Origin: Acidobacteriaceae bacterium
Lineage (GTDB): Bacteria; Acidobacteriota; Terriglobia; Terriglobales; Acidobacteriaceae
Direction: 5' to 3'
Assembly (NCBI GenBank): GCA_028283655.1
Contig: JAPWKE010000003.1
Location: 2,976,001-3,040,000 of the forward strand
Length of the DNA stretch: 64,000 nt
In this document: in pieces, positions 1 through 8,394 of the stretch
Position numbering within the stretch: the stretch's first letter is position 1
How the letters are laid out: each line of letters begins with the position of its first letter
Position numbers and translations under genes: made by a program
Notes under the pieces: model-generated
The model's database searches: none
The model's input: only the letters and a program-made list of their open reading frames with translations
Told to the model about the DNA's origin: nothing

Positions 1-398
1 GTCGTCGTCGTAATGATGGGCGGAGCCGGGTTGACCAGAATGCTGATCGTCGCGGTGCTGGTGAGCGTCGGCGAGGACGAGTCAGAGACAGAAACCGTAA
101 AGGAGGAAGAACCCGCAACGAGTGGTGTTCCGCTGATGACGCAGCCGCTGCTCACCACCAGACCGCTGGGGGCTGCTCCCGAAGAAACCGTACAGGTGTA
201 GGCAGCCTTTCCACCGCTGATCACGATGGCCTGGCTATAGGCCTGGGTCGCGATACCTGTGGCATAGGCTCCGCCGGTAACGGTGAGCGGAGTCGTCGGC
301 GTGGTGGTGCTCGACGTACTACCGGAGCAACCGGTGAGAAGCACGGCGACAGGAACGAGGGAGGATACGACCCGCAGGAAGGTACGGCAAGAAAGCAT
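1..398 (-). CDS. Partial Ig-like (putative Ig) lipoprotein, C-terminus outside the window
   Basis: The frame opens with ATG at 398 and runs off the left edge without a stop. It begins with a hydrophobic stretch ending in a lipobox (LLTGC, Cys about residue 24), so a lipidated, envelope-anchored protein is expected. A Ser/Thr-rich linker follows, then a segment of the putative-Ig (He_PIG) type, with GGAYATGIATQAYSQAI, SGLVVSSGCVISGTP and FTVSVSDSSSPT. Such domains occur in bacterial surface and adhesive proteins. It lies downstream of the exosortase gene on the same strand, 88 bp away. No ligand or enzyme activity can be inferred. Confidence 0.75.
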   Translation of the reverse strand, partial: MLSCRTFLRVVSSLVPVAVLLTGCSGSTSSTTTPTTPLTVTGGAYATGIATQAYSQAIVISGGKAAYTCTVSSGAAPSGLVVSSGCVISGTPLVAGSSSFTVSVSDSSSPTLTSTATISILVNPAPPIITTT

Positions 399-486
399 GT
401 GGCACCTGGTGTAAAGCTGAATCAACCGCGACACGCAGCCGCAGAGGTTCTGGAAGTTTGCGATGAGGCTATCACGCCTCGCAAGC

Positions 487-2145
487 TCAACGATAGGGTG
501 CGGTGAAGTCATTCAGCCGTGCGGCGGCAAGAAATTGCCGCAAATTCTGGGTCAATTCTGCCCGGGCCCGGTCGGGGGCCATCGCCGTATCCGTCGTTTC
601 CGTACGCAGAAGCACCGGCATCACCCGGTTGGGGTCCTGCTCCAGAAGCGCATGGGTATCCGGATGGCTATAGACCAGGCCGAAGTGGCGGGCAGGCGAA
701 GAGTGCTGGCCACAGCTTCCGTTTTCGCAAAGCGTTGTGGCCTCAAGGTACTGCGTGGCACCGTCGTTGAAGAAAGAGCCGACGAAGGCTGCTTCGCCAG
801 CGGCTGTGCGCAGCGGAAGGTCCCCATGCCAGAGCCAGTCTTCCCCGCGCGCGGAGTGGCAGATCAGCGTGTCATGCGCTCCGAGAACCGGAGAGATCCC
901 TACAGAGACCACCGGGCCACCACCGACAGGCGTGTAATCGGCCCAGTAGAAGATCAGTGGCCCGGTCACAAGGTACTCGTTCCACTCCCGGCTTAGCTTC
1001 CAGTCGCCGATCTGCTTCGGGAAGTTGCCGAGAGCTTTGGGGTCATTCACTACATTCTTGTGGCCGCGTTCCGCGATCAGAGCGCGGGCGTAAGAGATAC
1101 TGCCCACCGCGAAGATAAGCAGTAGAGCGGTAAAACGCACCAGGAAAGACGAAGTCGATACGCGCTCGCTGCGCGGCTCGGAGCGAACAGGCAAAGGCGG
1201 AGGACGAAGATCGCCCGTCGCGCTGAAGCGGCGAACAAGCGAGAAAAAGAGCGTCGTCGCAAAGAAGAAGAGGCAGGCCCCGATGATGTAGTCGCCCATC
1301 TCGGCTCGGTTCTGCAGCCAGGTGATGTGCAACGCCACAATGTAATACAGCACCAGAACGCACAGGCGAACGAGGTTGAACACGTAGCCGAGCAGGATGG
1401 CGCAGAGCGTCACCATCACGATGACCCGCGTGCGGAAGCGGTAGACGTATCCCGCGATCAGCGCGATGAAGCCCATCGTGATGGAGCCGCGGATGCCGTT
1501 GCAGCCCGGAGCGATGAACATGCCGAAGTCCGGCGTAAACATCAGGCGGAGTTGATCGGGCGAGAGCTTCTGCCCCAGGGCGTGGGCGAAGCCGCGGGCG
1601 ATTGCCGCAGAGGCATGCTGCAGCGGCAGATCCACCACGAGATTAAACGTGTGCGGAACCGGGTTTACAAACCAGGTGAGCAGGATAGGAAACAGCGCGG
1701 CGCGGTACAGCCGGGTCCCGCCAAAAAGCAGAACGACGCCCGAGGTGTACGCCAGCGCAACCAGCGAGTGTGGCGGCAGAAAGATCGCCCAGGATGGCGA
1801 AAGGATAAGCTCCAGGACCGCGTGGTCACGAACGTGAACCAGCACGATGGTGGCCACAAGAACGACCAGCCCCCACCAGGTGCCACGCATCTCCCAGTCC
1901 AGCGAACGCCAGGCACGCAGGATGAGGATAAGGCTGACCACCGGGATAAAGGCGCCAATGGACTTCAGCGGATCTGTAAGCCAGAGCGCCCACAGATAAC
2001 CTGCCGTGGAGAAGATGGAGAACACGCCCACAATGGCAAGGAGCGCTGCAAGCACCACAAAAGGAGGCATCCGAAGAACGGATACGAGGCGCGCCTTAGT
2101 CGATGGTTGAGTACGCGCACCATCGACTGCTGAAGGAGATAGCAT
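487..2145 (-). CDS. xrtJ: Exosortase J-type transpeptidase with C-terminal EpsI-like domain
   Basis: A 552-residue polytopic membrane protein. Residues about 25-305 carry eight or so hydrophobic helices of the exosortase/archaeosortase family. The conserved cysteine lies in APGCNGIRG (C215) and the arginine in FNLVRLCVLV (R260). The third catalytic residue is less clear: H273 or D285 near the GDYIIGACLFF helix. After a final TM helix (about 333-352), a periplasmic domain of about 200 residues resembles the EpsI/DUF3485 modules fused to or encoded beside exosortases. Exosortases cut and re-anchor proteins bearing C-terminal sorting signals, usually in bacteria making exopolysaccharide. The J subtype is assigned mainly because the small gene directly upstream matches the XrtJ-associated TM-motif-TM family. 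Confidence 0.85.
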   Translation of the reverse strand: MLSPSAVDGARTQPSTKARLVSVLRMPPFVVLAALLAIVGVFSIFSTAGYLWALWLTDPLKSIGAFIPVVSLILILRAWRSLDWEMRGTWWGLVVLVATIVLVHVRDHAVLELILSPSWAIFLPPHSLVALAYTSGVVLLFGGTRLYRAALFPILLTWFVNPVPHTFNLVVDLPLQHASAAIARGFAHALGQKLSPDQLRLMFTPDFGMFIAPGCNGIRGSITMGFIALIAGYVYRFRTRVIVMVTLCAILLGYVFNLVRLCVLVLYYIVALHITWLQNRAEMGDYIIGACLFFFATTLFFSLVRRFSATGDLRPPPLPVRSEPRSERVSTSSFLVRFTALLLIFAVGSISYARALIAERGHKNVVNDPKALGNFPKQIGDWKLSREWNEYLVTGPLIFYWADYTPVGGGPVVSVGISPVLGAHDTLICHSARGEDWLWHGDLPLRTAAGEAAFVGSFFNDGATQYLEATTLCENGSCGQHSSPARHFGLVYSHPDTHALLEQDPNRVMPVLLRTETTDTAMAPDRARAELTQNLRQFLAAARLNDFTAPYR

Positions 2146-2210
2146 CGTGAACGAATCAGCCTGACGCAGGGCTCAGGCGCGGCACTAACCGGCGAGCCCT
2201 CCGCGAAGGG

Positions 2211-2384
2211 TTAGCGGCGGAAGCGCCCACGCAAGGCAGCGAAGGCAGCGCCTGCGGAACCAACCAGCATCAAGATCGCCGTCGGGTTCTCCGGCGAGTT
2301 AACGCAGCCGCCCTGGGCAAATGCGGGTGCTGCAACAGACAGAACAAACACGACCGACAGCACCGAAAGCAAAGTCTTCTTCAT
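2211..2384 (-). CDS. XrtJ-associated TM-motif-TM small protein
   Basis: A 57-residue ORF that begins MKKTLLSVLSVVFVLSVA and ends LRGRFRR. It has an N-terminal signal/TM segment with a possible cleavage site after AFA, then the motif GGCVNSPENPT, then a second hydrophobic segment (AILMLVGSAGAAFAAL) and a basic tail. TM, short Cys/Pro motif, TM and Arg tail is the layout of the small family found next to exosortase J. By analogy with PEP-CTERM tails it may be a substrate or a co-factor of the exosortase encoded 65 bp downstream on the same strand. Function is inferred from context only. Confidence 0.85.
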   Translation of the reverse strand: MKKTLLSVLSVVFVLSVAAPAFAQGGCVNSPENPTAILMLVGSAGAAFAALRGRFRR

Positions 2385-2641
2385 CAGAGGCCTCGTACAA
2401 CACCGAAGTGCTGCTTTGATTTATATCAACGTACGACAAATATACCGAAATCCGGCAACAGCACGATAAAAACTACTTCGGAGGCCGAAAATCAGCCACC
2501 TTATTCCGTCCTGCGCCATAGGAGCCGGGGAATTGTTCAAGGCGCTGAAACCATTGATTTCAAGCACGGTAGACAAGGCCGTTGAACAGCAGATGGTACT
2601 TGTACTGCATTCGAGCAGCCGTTAGCAAGCTGAATTCCTCT

Positions 2642-3682
2642 TCAGGCGTGAATGCTGGCAGCGCGCTCGGAGTGTCCGCTGAGATCCGAAGCACGGGCTT
2701 CGGCATACGCCGCAGCACCGAGAAGAGCGCAGGTATCGTCCAGGATAACGCGCACGGGCATGGACTCCAGCATGGGCGAGAGACGACCCTTATCGAGGAA
2801 TGCCTTGGTAAACTCGCCATTCTTCATCGTCTTCAGAATCTTGGGAGCGATGCCACCGCCAAGGTAGACGCCGCCGTTGGCGAGCACTTTGAGGGCAACG
2901 TTGCCAGCTTCAGCCCCGAAGCTGGAGACAAACATCTCAAGCGTTGCGGCGCAGATCTCACTGGAGCCGTCTTCGCCGCAGGTGCCGATGACCGCGTTGG
3001 GGTCTTCGTTCTGCATGCGTTCGTGCAGCCACTGCGGCTCTTCCATCTTCTGATCGTCGCGCAGGAAGGCGTAGATGTTCTTGATGCCGAGACCAGAGAC
3101 AACGCGCTCAAAGCTGACGCGGCCGTTCAAGGTGCGGCGAAGGTAGTTCAGCAGAGCAATCTCGCGCTCGTTGCGTGCAGCGAAGTCGCTGTGGCCGCCT
3201 TCCGAGGGGATCGGCCGGTGCTGCTGACGGGTGGGGTCCCAGATGAGCAGCGCTTCTCCAAGGCCGGTTCCTGCCGAAACAAGGCCGCGGTGACCGACGT
3301 TGCTGGGGTCGCCCACGTGCAGGGTTTCCACCTTGTCGGCGGCGAGTTCCGGGATGCCGTAGCCGTTGGCCTCAAGGTCGTTGATCAGGAAGATGTGCTC
3401 GATATCGAGGGACTTCTGCAGGTCGCGAGAGTCAAGCGTCCAGGGCAGGTTCGTCAGCTTCAGGCGACCGTCGCGGACGGGGCCGGGGCAGCCGAAGCAG
3501 CTCGCCATGATGTCCTTCTTTTGCGACTCGTAGCCTTCGAGAAACTTGTTGACGACAGCGTCGAGCGTGGCGAACTCGCTGGCGGGAAATTTCTGGTCGC
3601 GAACCGGCTGCAGCTTGCCACCGGTGAAGTTATAGAGCGCGAGATGTACTTTGGTGCCGCCGACGTCGCCTGCAAGAATCAT
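2642..3682 (-). CDS. glk: Glucokinase
   Basis: A 346-residue protein of the bacterial glucokinase (Glk, PF02685) family, not the ROK type. It would phosphorylate glucose to glucose-6-phosphate in the cytoplasm. The N-terminal phosphate-binding loop is GDVGGTKVHLALYN (residues 5-18). The sugar-binding region has LTNLPWTLD and the catalytic-base segment NDLEANGYG, followed by the second phosphate loop GTGLGEA. Length is slightly above the usual 320. It is the last gene of gnd-zwf-pgl-glk, so the operon supplies both glucose-6-phosphate and the enzymes that oxidise it. The start ATG at 3682 is preceded by an AGGAG-like sequence. Confidence 0.92.
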   Translation of the reverse strand: MILAGDVGGTKVHLALYNFTGGKLQPVRDQKFPASEFATLDAVVNKFLEGYESQKKDIMASCFGCPGPVRDGRLKLTNLPWTLDSRDLQKSLDIEHIFLINDLEANGYGIPELAADKVETLHVGDPSNVGHRGLVSAGTGLGEALLIWDPTRQQHRPIPSEGGHSDFAARNEREIALLNYLRRTLNGRVSFERVVSGLGIKNIYAFLRDDQKMEEPQWLHERMQNEDPNAVIGTCGEDGSSEICAATLEMFVSSFGAEAGNVALKVLANGGVYLGGGIAPKILKTMKNGEFTKAFLDKGRLSPMLESMPVRVILDDTCALLGAAAYAEARASDLSGHSERAASIHA

Positions 3683-3732
3683 GGGGTGTTACGGTCTCCT
3701 AACCGCTATTTCAAGGTACATGAAATGTAGAT

Positions 3733-3810
3733 GGAAGGAAGAAAGGCGAGGAAGCAGGGCGTAGGAGTAACGCTCCCTACTTCCTGCGACCCCGCCTCTT
3801 TCCTTCTTCG
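3733..3810. repeat. Intergenic imperfect inverted repeat between pgl and glk
   Basis: A purine-rich arm (GGAAGGAAGAAAGGCGAGG onward) is followed, after a few bases, by a pyrimidine-rich arm (GCCTCTTTCCTTCTTCG). Together they can form a long imperfect hairpin that fills most of the pgl-glk gap. There is no T-run typical of a terminator. It may stabilise mRNA or attenuate expression between the genes. Similar hairpins lie in the other two gaps of this operon. Confidence 0.6.
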
Positions 3811-3819
3811 TCGCTTCCA

Positions 3820-4635
3820 CTAAATTTCCAGCGTACCGACCTTGCGCGTGCCATGCGTGGTCGTGAAGACCTCCGTGGCTACGGGCAGTTTGGCAGCGGC
3901 TGCCTCGTCCAGCAGGTAAAGCAGCTTGCTGGTGTTGGGACGAATGAGCTGTGAGGGGTACTCGTCAACGTTGCGCTCGCCGAGCAGGACGTGTGCGAGC
4001 ACTTCGGCCTTGTCCGCGCCGGCGATGCCGAAGGCAACTTCGGCCCCGTCGTTAATGACCGGCCAGGTGAGCGTGATGCGCCAGGTGTCCTTCTGCGGAA
4101 CATGGTTGGCGATGACGATGCGGCCCATCTCGTTGATGCCTTCCGTGTGCGGGAAGAGCGAGGCGGTGTGACCATCGGGCCCCATACCCAGCCAGACGAG
4201 GTCGAAGCGCGGCGACTCAGCTCCTTCGAGCTTCAGCGCGTTGCGGATCGTGGCTTCGTAGCGCGAGGCGGCCTCTTCAGGGTCAAGCTCACCTTCCATG
4301 CGGAAGACGTTTGCCGGAAGAATCGGCACCAGGTCGAGCAGAAGCTGCTTGCAGACGCCGTAGTTCGATTCGGGGTCCGTCGGCGGAACGCAGCGTTCGT
4401 CCACCCAGAAGAGCTGGAGCTTGTCCCACGGCACGGTGTTCAGGAAGGGGCCGGCGGGATCGGCGAGGAGCTTGAACGCGGCCTGCGGGGTGGAACCACC
4501 CGAGATGGCGATGCGGGCGATGCCGCGGTTGGCAACGGCGTGCTCCACGCGCGAAGCAAAGTAGCGAGCCGAGGCCAGAGCCATGTCGGCTGCCGTGGGA
4601 AAGACCTGGTAGGTAACGTTGACAGTGCGAGGCAT
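3820..4635 (-). CDS. pgl: 6-phosphogluconolactonase
   Basis: A 271-residue DevB/Pgl-type lactonase that hydrolyses 6-phosphoglucono-lactone to 6-phosphogluconate, the second step of the oxidative pentose-phosphate pathway. Family signatures are visible: AISGGSTPQAAFKLL near residues 43-57, FWVDERCVPPTDPESNYG in the middle, and WLGMGPDGHTASLFPH, which forms the substrate phosphate site. Length is typical of the family. It lies between zwf (137 bp upstream) and glk (137 bp downstream) on the same strand, which supports the assignment. Each gap holds an inverted repeat. Confidence 0.93.
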   Translation of the reverse strand: MPRTVNVTYQVFPTAADMALASARYFASRVEHAVANRGIARIAISGGSTPQAAFKLLADPAGPFLNTVPWDKLQLFWVDERCVPPTDPESNYGVCKQLLLDLVPILPANVFRMEGELDPEEAASRYEATIRNALKLEGAESPRFDLVWLGMGPDGHTASLFPHTEGINEMGRIVIANHVPQKDTWRITLTWPVINDGAEVAFGIAGADKAEVLAHVLLGERNVDEYPSQLIRPNTSKLLYLLDEAAAAKLPVATEVFTTTHGTRKVGTLEI

Positions 4636-4664
4636 GGGGGCTCCAAAAGCAGAGTGTAGAGATA

Positions 4665-4754
4665 AGAGTGTGGAGCGTGGAACGCCCCGGAATCACAGTG
4701 GTGGCAGCAATGGCAAAAGGGTAGAGGCGAGCGAATATTTACGCTCCACACTCT
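4665..4754. repeat. 14-bp perfect inverted repeat between zwf and pgl
   Basis: The arm AGAGTGTGGAGCGT at 4665-4678 is exactly complementary to ACGCTCCACACTCT at 4741-4754, with a 62-base loop. Further partial complementarity lies outside (GTGTAGAG against CTCTAC). The words are like those in the gap near 9.0-9.3 kb. Function is unknown; it could be a processing or attenuation hairpin, or a mobile short repeat. Confidence 0.65.
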
Positions 4755-4772
4755 ACCCTCTACGCCCTGTCG

Positions 4773-6302
4773 TTACAGCTTGTGCCAGTTACGGCCGTCG
4801 CGCGCCAGTAGATCATCGGCACACTTCGGGCCCCAGGTGCCGGACTCGTAGTTCGGGAAGTCCTTGGGCGGGTTTGCTGCCCAGGCTTCGAGAATCGGGG
4901 TCATCAGCGCCCAGGTGGTTTCAACACCTTCACGCTCGGCGAAGAGCGTGCCGTCGCCCAGCATGGCGTCGAGCAACAGGCGCTCGTAACCGTTTGCCGA
5001 GCTCTTGCCGAAGGCGTCCGCGTAGCTGAAGTGCATCTCTACCGGCTTGACGTTGGTGGTCGGGCCGGGGATCTTCGCACCGAAGCTGAGCGTGATGCCC
5101 TCGTCCGGCTGAATGCGAAGCTGAAGCACGTTCGGCTGGATCTTGCCGTCGGTGGCGTTGTTTTTGAAGAGGTGCAACGGCGGCTGCTTGAAGACAACCG
5201 TGACTTCCGTCACGCGCTTCGCGAGACGCTTGCCCGCACGGATGTAGAACGGCACACCAGCCCAGCGCCAGTTCTCGATTTCGAGCTTCATGGCAGCGTA
5301 GGTTTCGGTGGTCGACTCCGGGTTGACGCGATCTTCCTGGCGGTAGCCGATGACGCTCTGGCCGTCGACCGTGCCCGCAGCATACTGGCCGCGAACGGTG
5401 TCGGTGACCGGGATCGGCTCAATGGCCTTCCAGACCTTCAGCTTCTCCGTGCGTACGGCCTCGGAAGCAAAGCTGTCAGGTGGCTCCATCGCAACGAACG
5501 AGAGCACTTCCATGACGTGGTTCTGCAAAACGTCACGCAGTGCGCCAGCCGTCTCATAGAACGGGCCGCGCCCTTCGATGCCGATGGACTCAGCAGCGGT
5601 GATCTCGATGTGGTCGATGAAGTTGCGGTTCCAGATGGGCTCAAAGAGCGCATTACCGAAGCGGAAGACGAGGATGTTCTGCACCGTCTCCTTGCCGAGG
5701 TAATGGTCGATGCGGAAGATCTGGTTTTCCTTGAGCACCGCGTTGATTTCGGTGTTCAGCTTCTTCGCGCTTTCAAGATCGACACCGAAAGGCTTTTCGA
5801 TGATGACGTTCGTCCACTTTTCGTCGGTGGTCTCGGTCATACCGTGCTTTTGCAGGCGCTGCGCGATGTCGGCGAAGTACTCGGGGGCTACAGCGAGGTA
5901 GAAAAGGCGGTTGCCCTTGGTGCCAAGCTGGCCGTCGAGTTCGGCGAGGAAGCCCTTGAGCTTCTCAAAGCCAGCGTCGTCGTCAAAGTTCGTGGCAAAG
6001 TACTTGACCTTGTCCATGAAAGGCTTGAGTGCGGAGTCGCCCGCGTCCACGCCGCCGCCCTTGATGATGCCGTCCTGCATGTCAGCGGAGAAGGTCGCGG
6101 AAAGATCGCGACGTGCCACGCCGACCACAGCGAAATCTTCAGGCAGAAGGTTCTGCTGCTTAAGGTGAAAGAGCGCGGGGAGCAGCTTGCGCTTGGTCAG
6201 GTCGCCGGAGGCGCCAAAGATAACAACGATGCAGGGATCCGGCACGCGCTCGTGCTTGTCGATCGTTTCCCCGTCGGTAAGAGACTGTCCAACTTCTGGC
6301 AT
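4773..6302 (-). CDS. zwf: Glucose-6-phosphate 1-dehydrogenase
   Basis: A 509-residue, full-length enzyme that oxidises glucose-6-phosphate to 6-phosphoglucono-lactone with reduction of NAD(P)+. The Rossmann loop is FGASGDLTKRKL (about residues 29-40). EKPFG lies at 169-173. The active-site signature RIDHYLGKE at 197-205 carries the catalytic His and the substrate-binding Lys. The C-terminal half has the usual sugar-binding segments, such as FYIRAGKRLAKR. It follows gnd by 112 bp and precedes pgl. The operon thus encodes the three oxidative pentose-phosphate steps plus glucokinase. Confidence 0.96.
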   Translation of the reverse strand: MPEVGQSLTDGETIDKHERVPDPCIVVIFGASGDLTKRKLLPALFHLKQQNLLPEDFAVVGVARRDLSATFSADMQDGIIKGGGVDAGDSALKPFMDKVKYFATNFDDDAGFEKLKGFLAELDGQLGTKGNRLFYLAVAPEYFADIAQRLQKHGMTETTDEKWTNVIIEKPFGVDLESAKKLNTEINAVLKENQIFRIDHYLGKETVQNILVFRFGNALFEPIWNRNFIDHIEITAAESIGIEGRGPFYETAGALRDVLQNHVMEVLSFVAMEPPDSFASEAVRTEKLKVWKAIEPIPVTDTVRGQYAAGTVDGQSVIGYRQEDRVNPESTTETYAAMKLEIENWRWAGVPFYIRAGKRLAKRVTEVTVVFKQPPLHLFKNNATDGKIQPNVLQLRIQPDEGITLSFGAKIPGPTTNVKPVEMHFSYADAFGKSSANGYERLLLDAMLGDGTLFAEREGVETTWALMTPILEAWAANPPKDFPNYESGTWGPKCADDLLARDGRNWHKL

Positions 6303-6330
6303 TACTACGTTCTCCTAAGGAGAGAGATGC

Positions 6331-6398
6331 GAGAGGCGAGATACAAGATACGAAATTATGCGCAAATCGCGCGTTTCGTACCCCATATCTCGCTTCTC
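6331..6398. repeat. Inverted repeat between gnd and zwf
   Basis: GAGAGGCGAGATA at 6331-6343 pairs with TATCTCGCTTCTC at 6386-6398 (one G-T wobble). Inside, TACGAAA at 6349-6355 pairs with TTTCGTA at 6374-6380, giving a nested long hairpin. It is the third such structure in this operon. Confidence 0.65.
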
Positions 6399-6414
6399 GT
6401 TTCTCTTAGGTTTG

Positions 6415-7320
6415 TTAATCCTTCTTGATGGCGTGACCGCCGAAGGCACCGCGCATGACACTGAGCATGCGGTCCGTCATGTTGTTGTCTTCGCGCGAAC
6501 GGATGCGGCGGATGAGCGACTCGGTGATCACCGGCGCAGAAACGTTCAGGTCGATAGCTTCAAAGACCGTCCAGCGGCCTTCGCCCGAGTCCGGAACGTA
6601 GGGAGCAATGCCGTCGAGCTCAGGATTCTTCTTGAGCGCATCAGCAGTGAGATCGAGCAACCACGAACGAACGACCGAGCCATACTGCCAGATTTCAGCA
6701 ATCTGCGCGTTGTCGAGCTCGAGTTCCTTCTTGGCTTCGAAGATCGCAAAGCCTTCGGCGTACGCCTGCATCATGCCGTACTCGATGCCGTTGTGCACCA
6801 TCTTGACGAAGTGACCAGCACCGGCAGGGCCGGTGCGTCCCCAACCCTTGTCGGCTGCCGGAGCAAGCGTTTCAAAGATCGGCTTCAGGTAATCGATCGT
6901 GGCGACGTCGCCGCCAACCATCATCGAGTAGCCTTCGGTGATACCCCAGATGCCGCCAGAGGTTCCAACGTCAACGAACTCGTAACCTTCCTTCTGCAAC
7001 TCCTCGTAGCGACGCTGCGAGTCCTTGTAGTTGGAGTTGCCACCGTCGATGAAGATGTCGCCCTTGTTCATGTAGGGCTTGAGGCCAGCGATGGTCTTGT
7101 CCACGGGATCGCCCGCGGGAACCATAATCCACACAGCCTTGCGACCGGTGAACGCTTTGCACATGTCTTCGAGTGAGCTGACGCCCTTCGAACCGGCGTC
7201 AGAAAGCTTCTTCACCGCATCTGCGCTGAAGTCAAAGCCAATGATCGTGTGCCCGGCGCGGCGGAGGCGTTCTGCCATGTTGCCGCCCATTTTTCCGAGA
7301 CCGATAATTCCGAGTTCCAT
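6415..7320 (-). CDS. gnd: 6-phosphogluconate dehydrogenase, short NAD-type
   Basis: A 301-residue enzyme that oxidatively decarboxylates 6-phosphogluconate to ribulose-5-phosphate. The start is placed at ATG 7320, because AAGGA lies 8 bases upstream and the protein then begins at once with the Rossmann segment MELGIIGLGKMGGNMA. The catalytic region GAGHFVKMVHNGIEYGMMQ is present. At about 300 residues it belongs to the short GndA/GntZ-like class rather than the 470-residue class. The acidic residue after the second strand (GFDFSADAV) suggests NAD+ rather than NADP+ use; this is inference. It is the first gene of the gnd-zwf-pgl-glk operon. Confidence 0.92.
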   Translation of the reverse strand: MELGIIGLGKMGGNMAERLRRAGHTIIGFDFSADAVKKLSDAGSKGVSSLEDMCKAFTGRKAVWIMVPAGDPVDKTIAGLKPYMNKGDIFIDGGNSNYKDSQRRYEELQKEGYEFVDVGTSGGIWGITEGYSMMVGGDVATIDYLKPIFETLAPAADKGWGRTGPAGAGHFVKMVHNGIEYGMMQAYAEGFAIFEAKKELELDNAQIAEIWQYGSVVRSWLLDLTADALKKNPELDGIAPYVPDSGEGRWTVFEAIDLNVSAPVITESLIRRIRSREDNNMTDRMLSVMRGAFGGHAIKKD

Positions 7321-7349
7321 GGATTCTATCCTTGGCGTGGGTGACGCCA

Positions 7350-7377
7350 CTTAGAGACTACTCCTATGCCGTGTCAA
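7350..7377 (-). promoter_or_regulatory. Candidate promoter of the gnd operon
   Basis: Read on the minus strand, TTGACA at 7377-7372 is followed after 16 bases by TCTAAG at 7355-7350, a 4-of-6 match to a -10 box, about 30 bp before the gnd start. The -35 is perfect but the -10 is weak. Confidence 0.35.
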
Positions 7378-7429
7378 TGCAAACTTGTCACGGAGTTTTG
7401 ATAAACGGAGCGCGTTGTGCTGCCGCGCC

Positions 7430-8329
7430 TCACTTGTAGGGTGTTGCTGCCTCGACGCCGGGAAAGTCGGCGTCAAACGTTACTTCTTTCCAAAGTTCCA
7501 TCTCTTCCTGGAAAGAGGTGATCTTCTGCTGGAAACGGTTGTAGGCGAGCTTGCCGAGCACCAGATGGCGCGGCGACTTCGGCGCAGAGACGGCCGCCAC
7601 CATCGCTTCAACAGCCTTTTGCGGATCGCCAGCCTGCTTGCCGTTCTGCGCTTCCATGTAGGCACGCGTCTTGCCGGCGGTCTGCTCGTAATCCGCAATG
7701 GTCACCTTGGACTTTTTGCCGGAGCTTCCCAGGAATTCGGTGCGGAAGGGGCCGGGCTCCACGATGGTGACGTCGATGCCGAGCGGCTCCAGCTCTGCGC
7801 CGAGCGCTTCGCCGAGGCCTTCCACGGCGAACTTAGTCGAGTTGTAAAACGCCCAGCCGGGTAGACCAACCAACCCGCCAATGCTGGAGAGGAAGAGAAT
7901 ATTGCCGCTGCGGCGCTCGCGGAAGTGCGGCAGAACCGCCTGCGTCATCTGGACCAGACCGAAGACGTTCGTCTCGTACATCGGGCGGTACTCGTCTTCA
8001 GTCGCTTCTTCGAAAGCCGCGGTCAGACCGTAGCCCGCGTTGTTCACCAGAACGTCGATTTGGCCCCAGCGGGCGAGCGCGTCCTTCACCGCTCCGTCCA
8101 CCTGCGCAGGCTGCGTGATGTCGAGTGTGAGGCGCTGAACCTGTGCGGGCGCCTTGGCTTCAAGGTCGGAGAGGGTAGCAATATTGCGAGCAGTTGCGAC
8201 GACGTTGGCACCGAGCGAAACGAGGTACTCGGCCAGCAAACGGCCAAAGCCGGAGCTGGTACCGGTAATAAACCAGGTCTTGCCGCGCTGCGAGGAGTTA
8301 TTGCGGGTGAGTGCTTCAGCAGTGCTCAT
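7430..8329 (-). CDS. SDR-family oxidoreductase
   Basis: A 299-residue short-chain dehydrogenase/reductase of the classical type. The cofactor motif TGTSSGFGRLLAEYL lies near residues 22-36. DVLVNNAGYG stabilises the fold, a serine precedes IGGLVG, and the catalytic pair is in YNSTK (YxxxK). The length and C-terminal region are like those of oxidoreductases annotated only as SDR family, so the substrate cannot be named. It lies upstream of and on the same strand as gnd but 110 bp away, with its own start near 8329. It is divergent from the YkgJ gene. Confidence 0.88.
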   Translation of the reverse strand: MSTAEALTRNNSSQRGKTWFITGTSSGFGRLLAEYLVSLGANVVATARNIATLSDLEAKAPAQVQRLTLDITQPAQVDGAVKDALARWGQIDVLVNNAGYGLTAAFEEATEDEYRPMYETNVFGLVQMTQAVLPHFRERRSGNILFLSSIGGLVGLPGWAFYNSTKFAVEGLGEALGAELEPLGIDVTIVEPGPFRTEFLGSSGKKSKVTIADYEQTAGKTRAYMEAQNGKQAGDPQKAVEAMVAAVSAPKSPRHLVLGKLAYNRFQQKITSFQEEMELWKEVTFDADFPGVEAATPYK

Positions 8330-8394
8330 AGCTACTAGGACGCAAACCGATCGCTTCGCGATGCAAATTGAATGACTAGACTGGTTTTAGCGAT

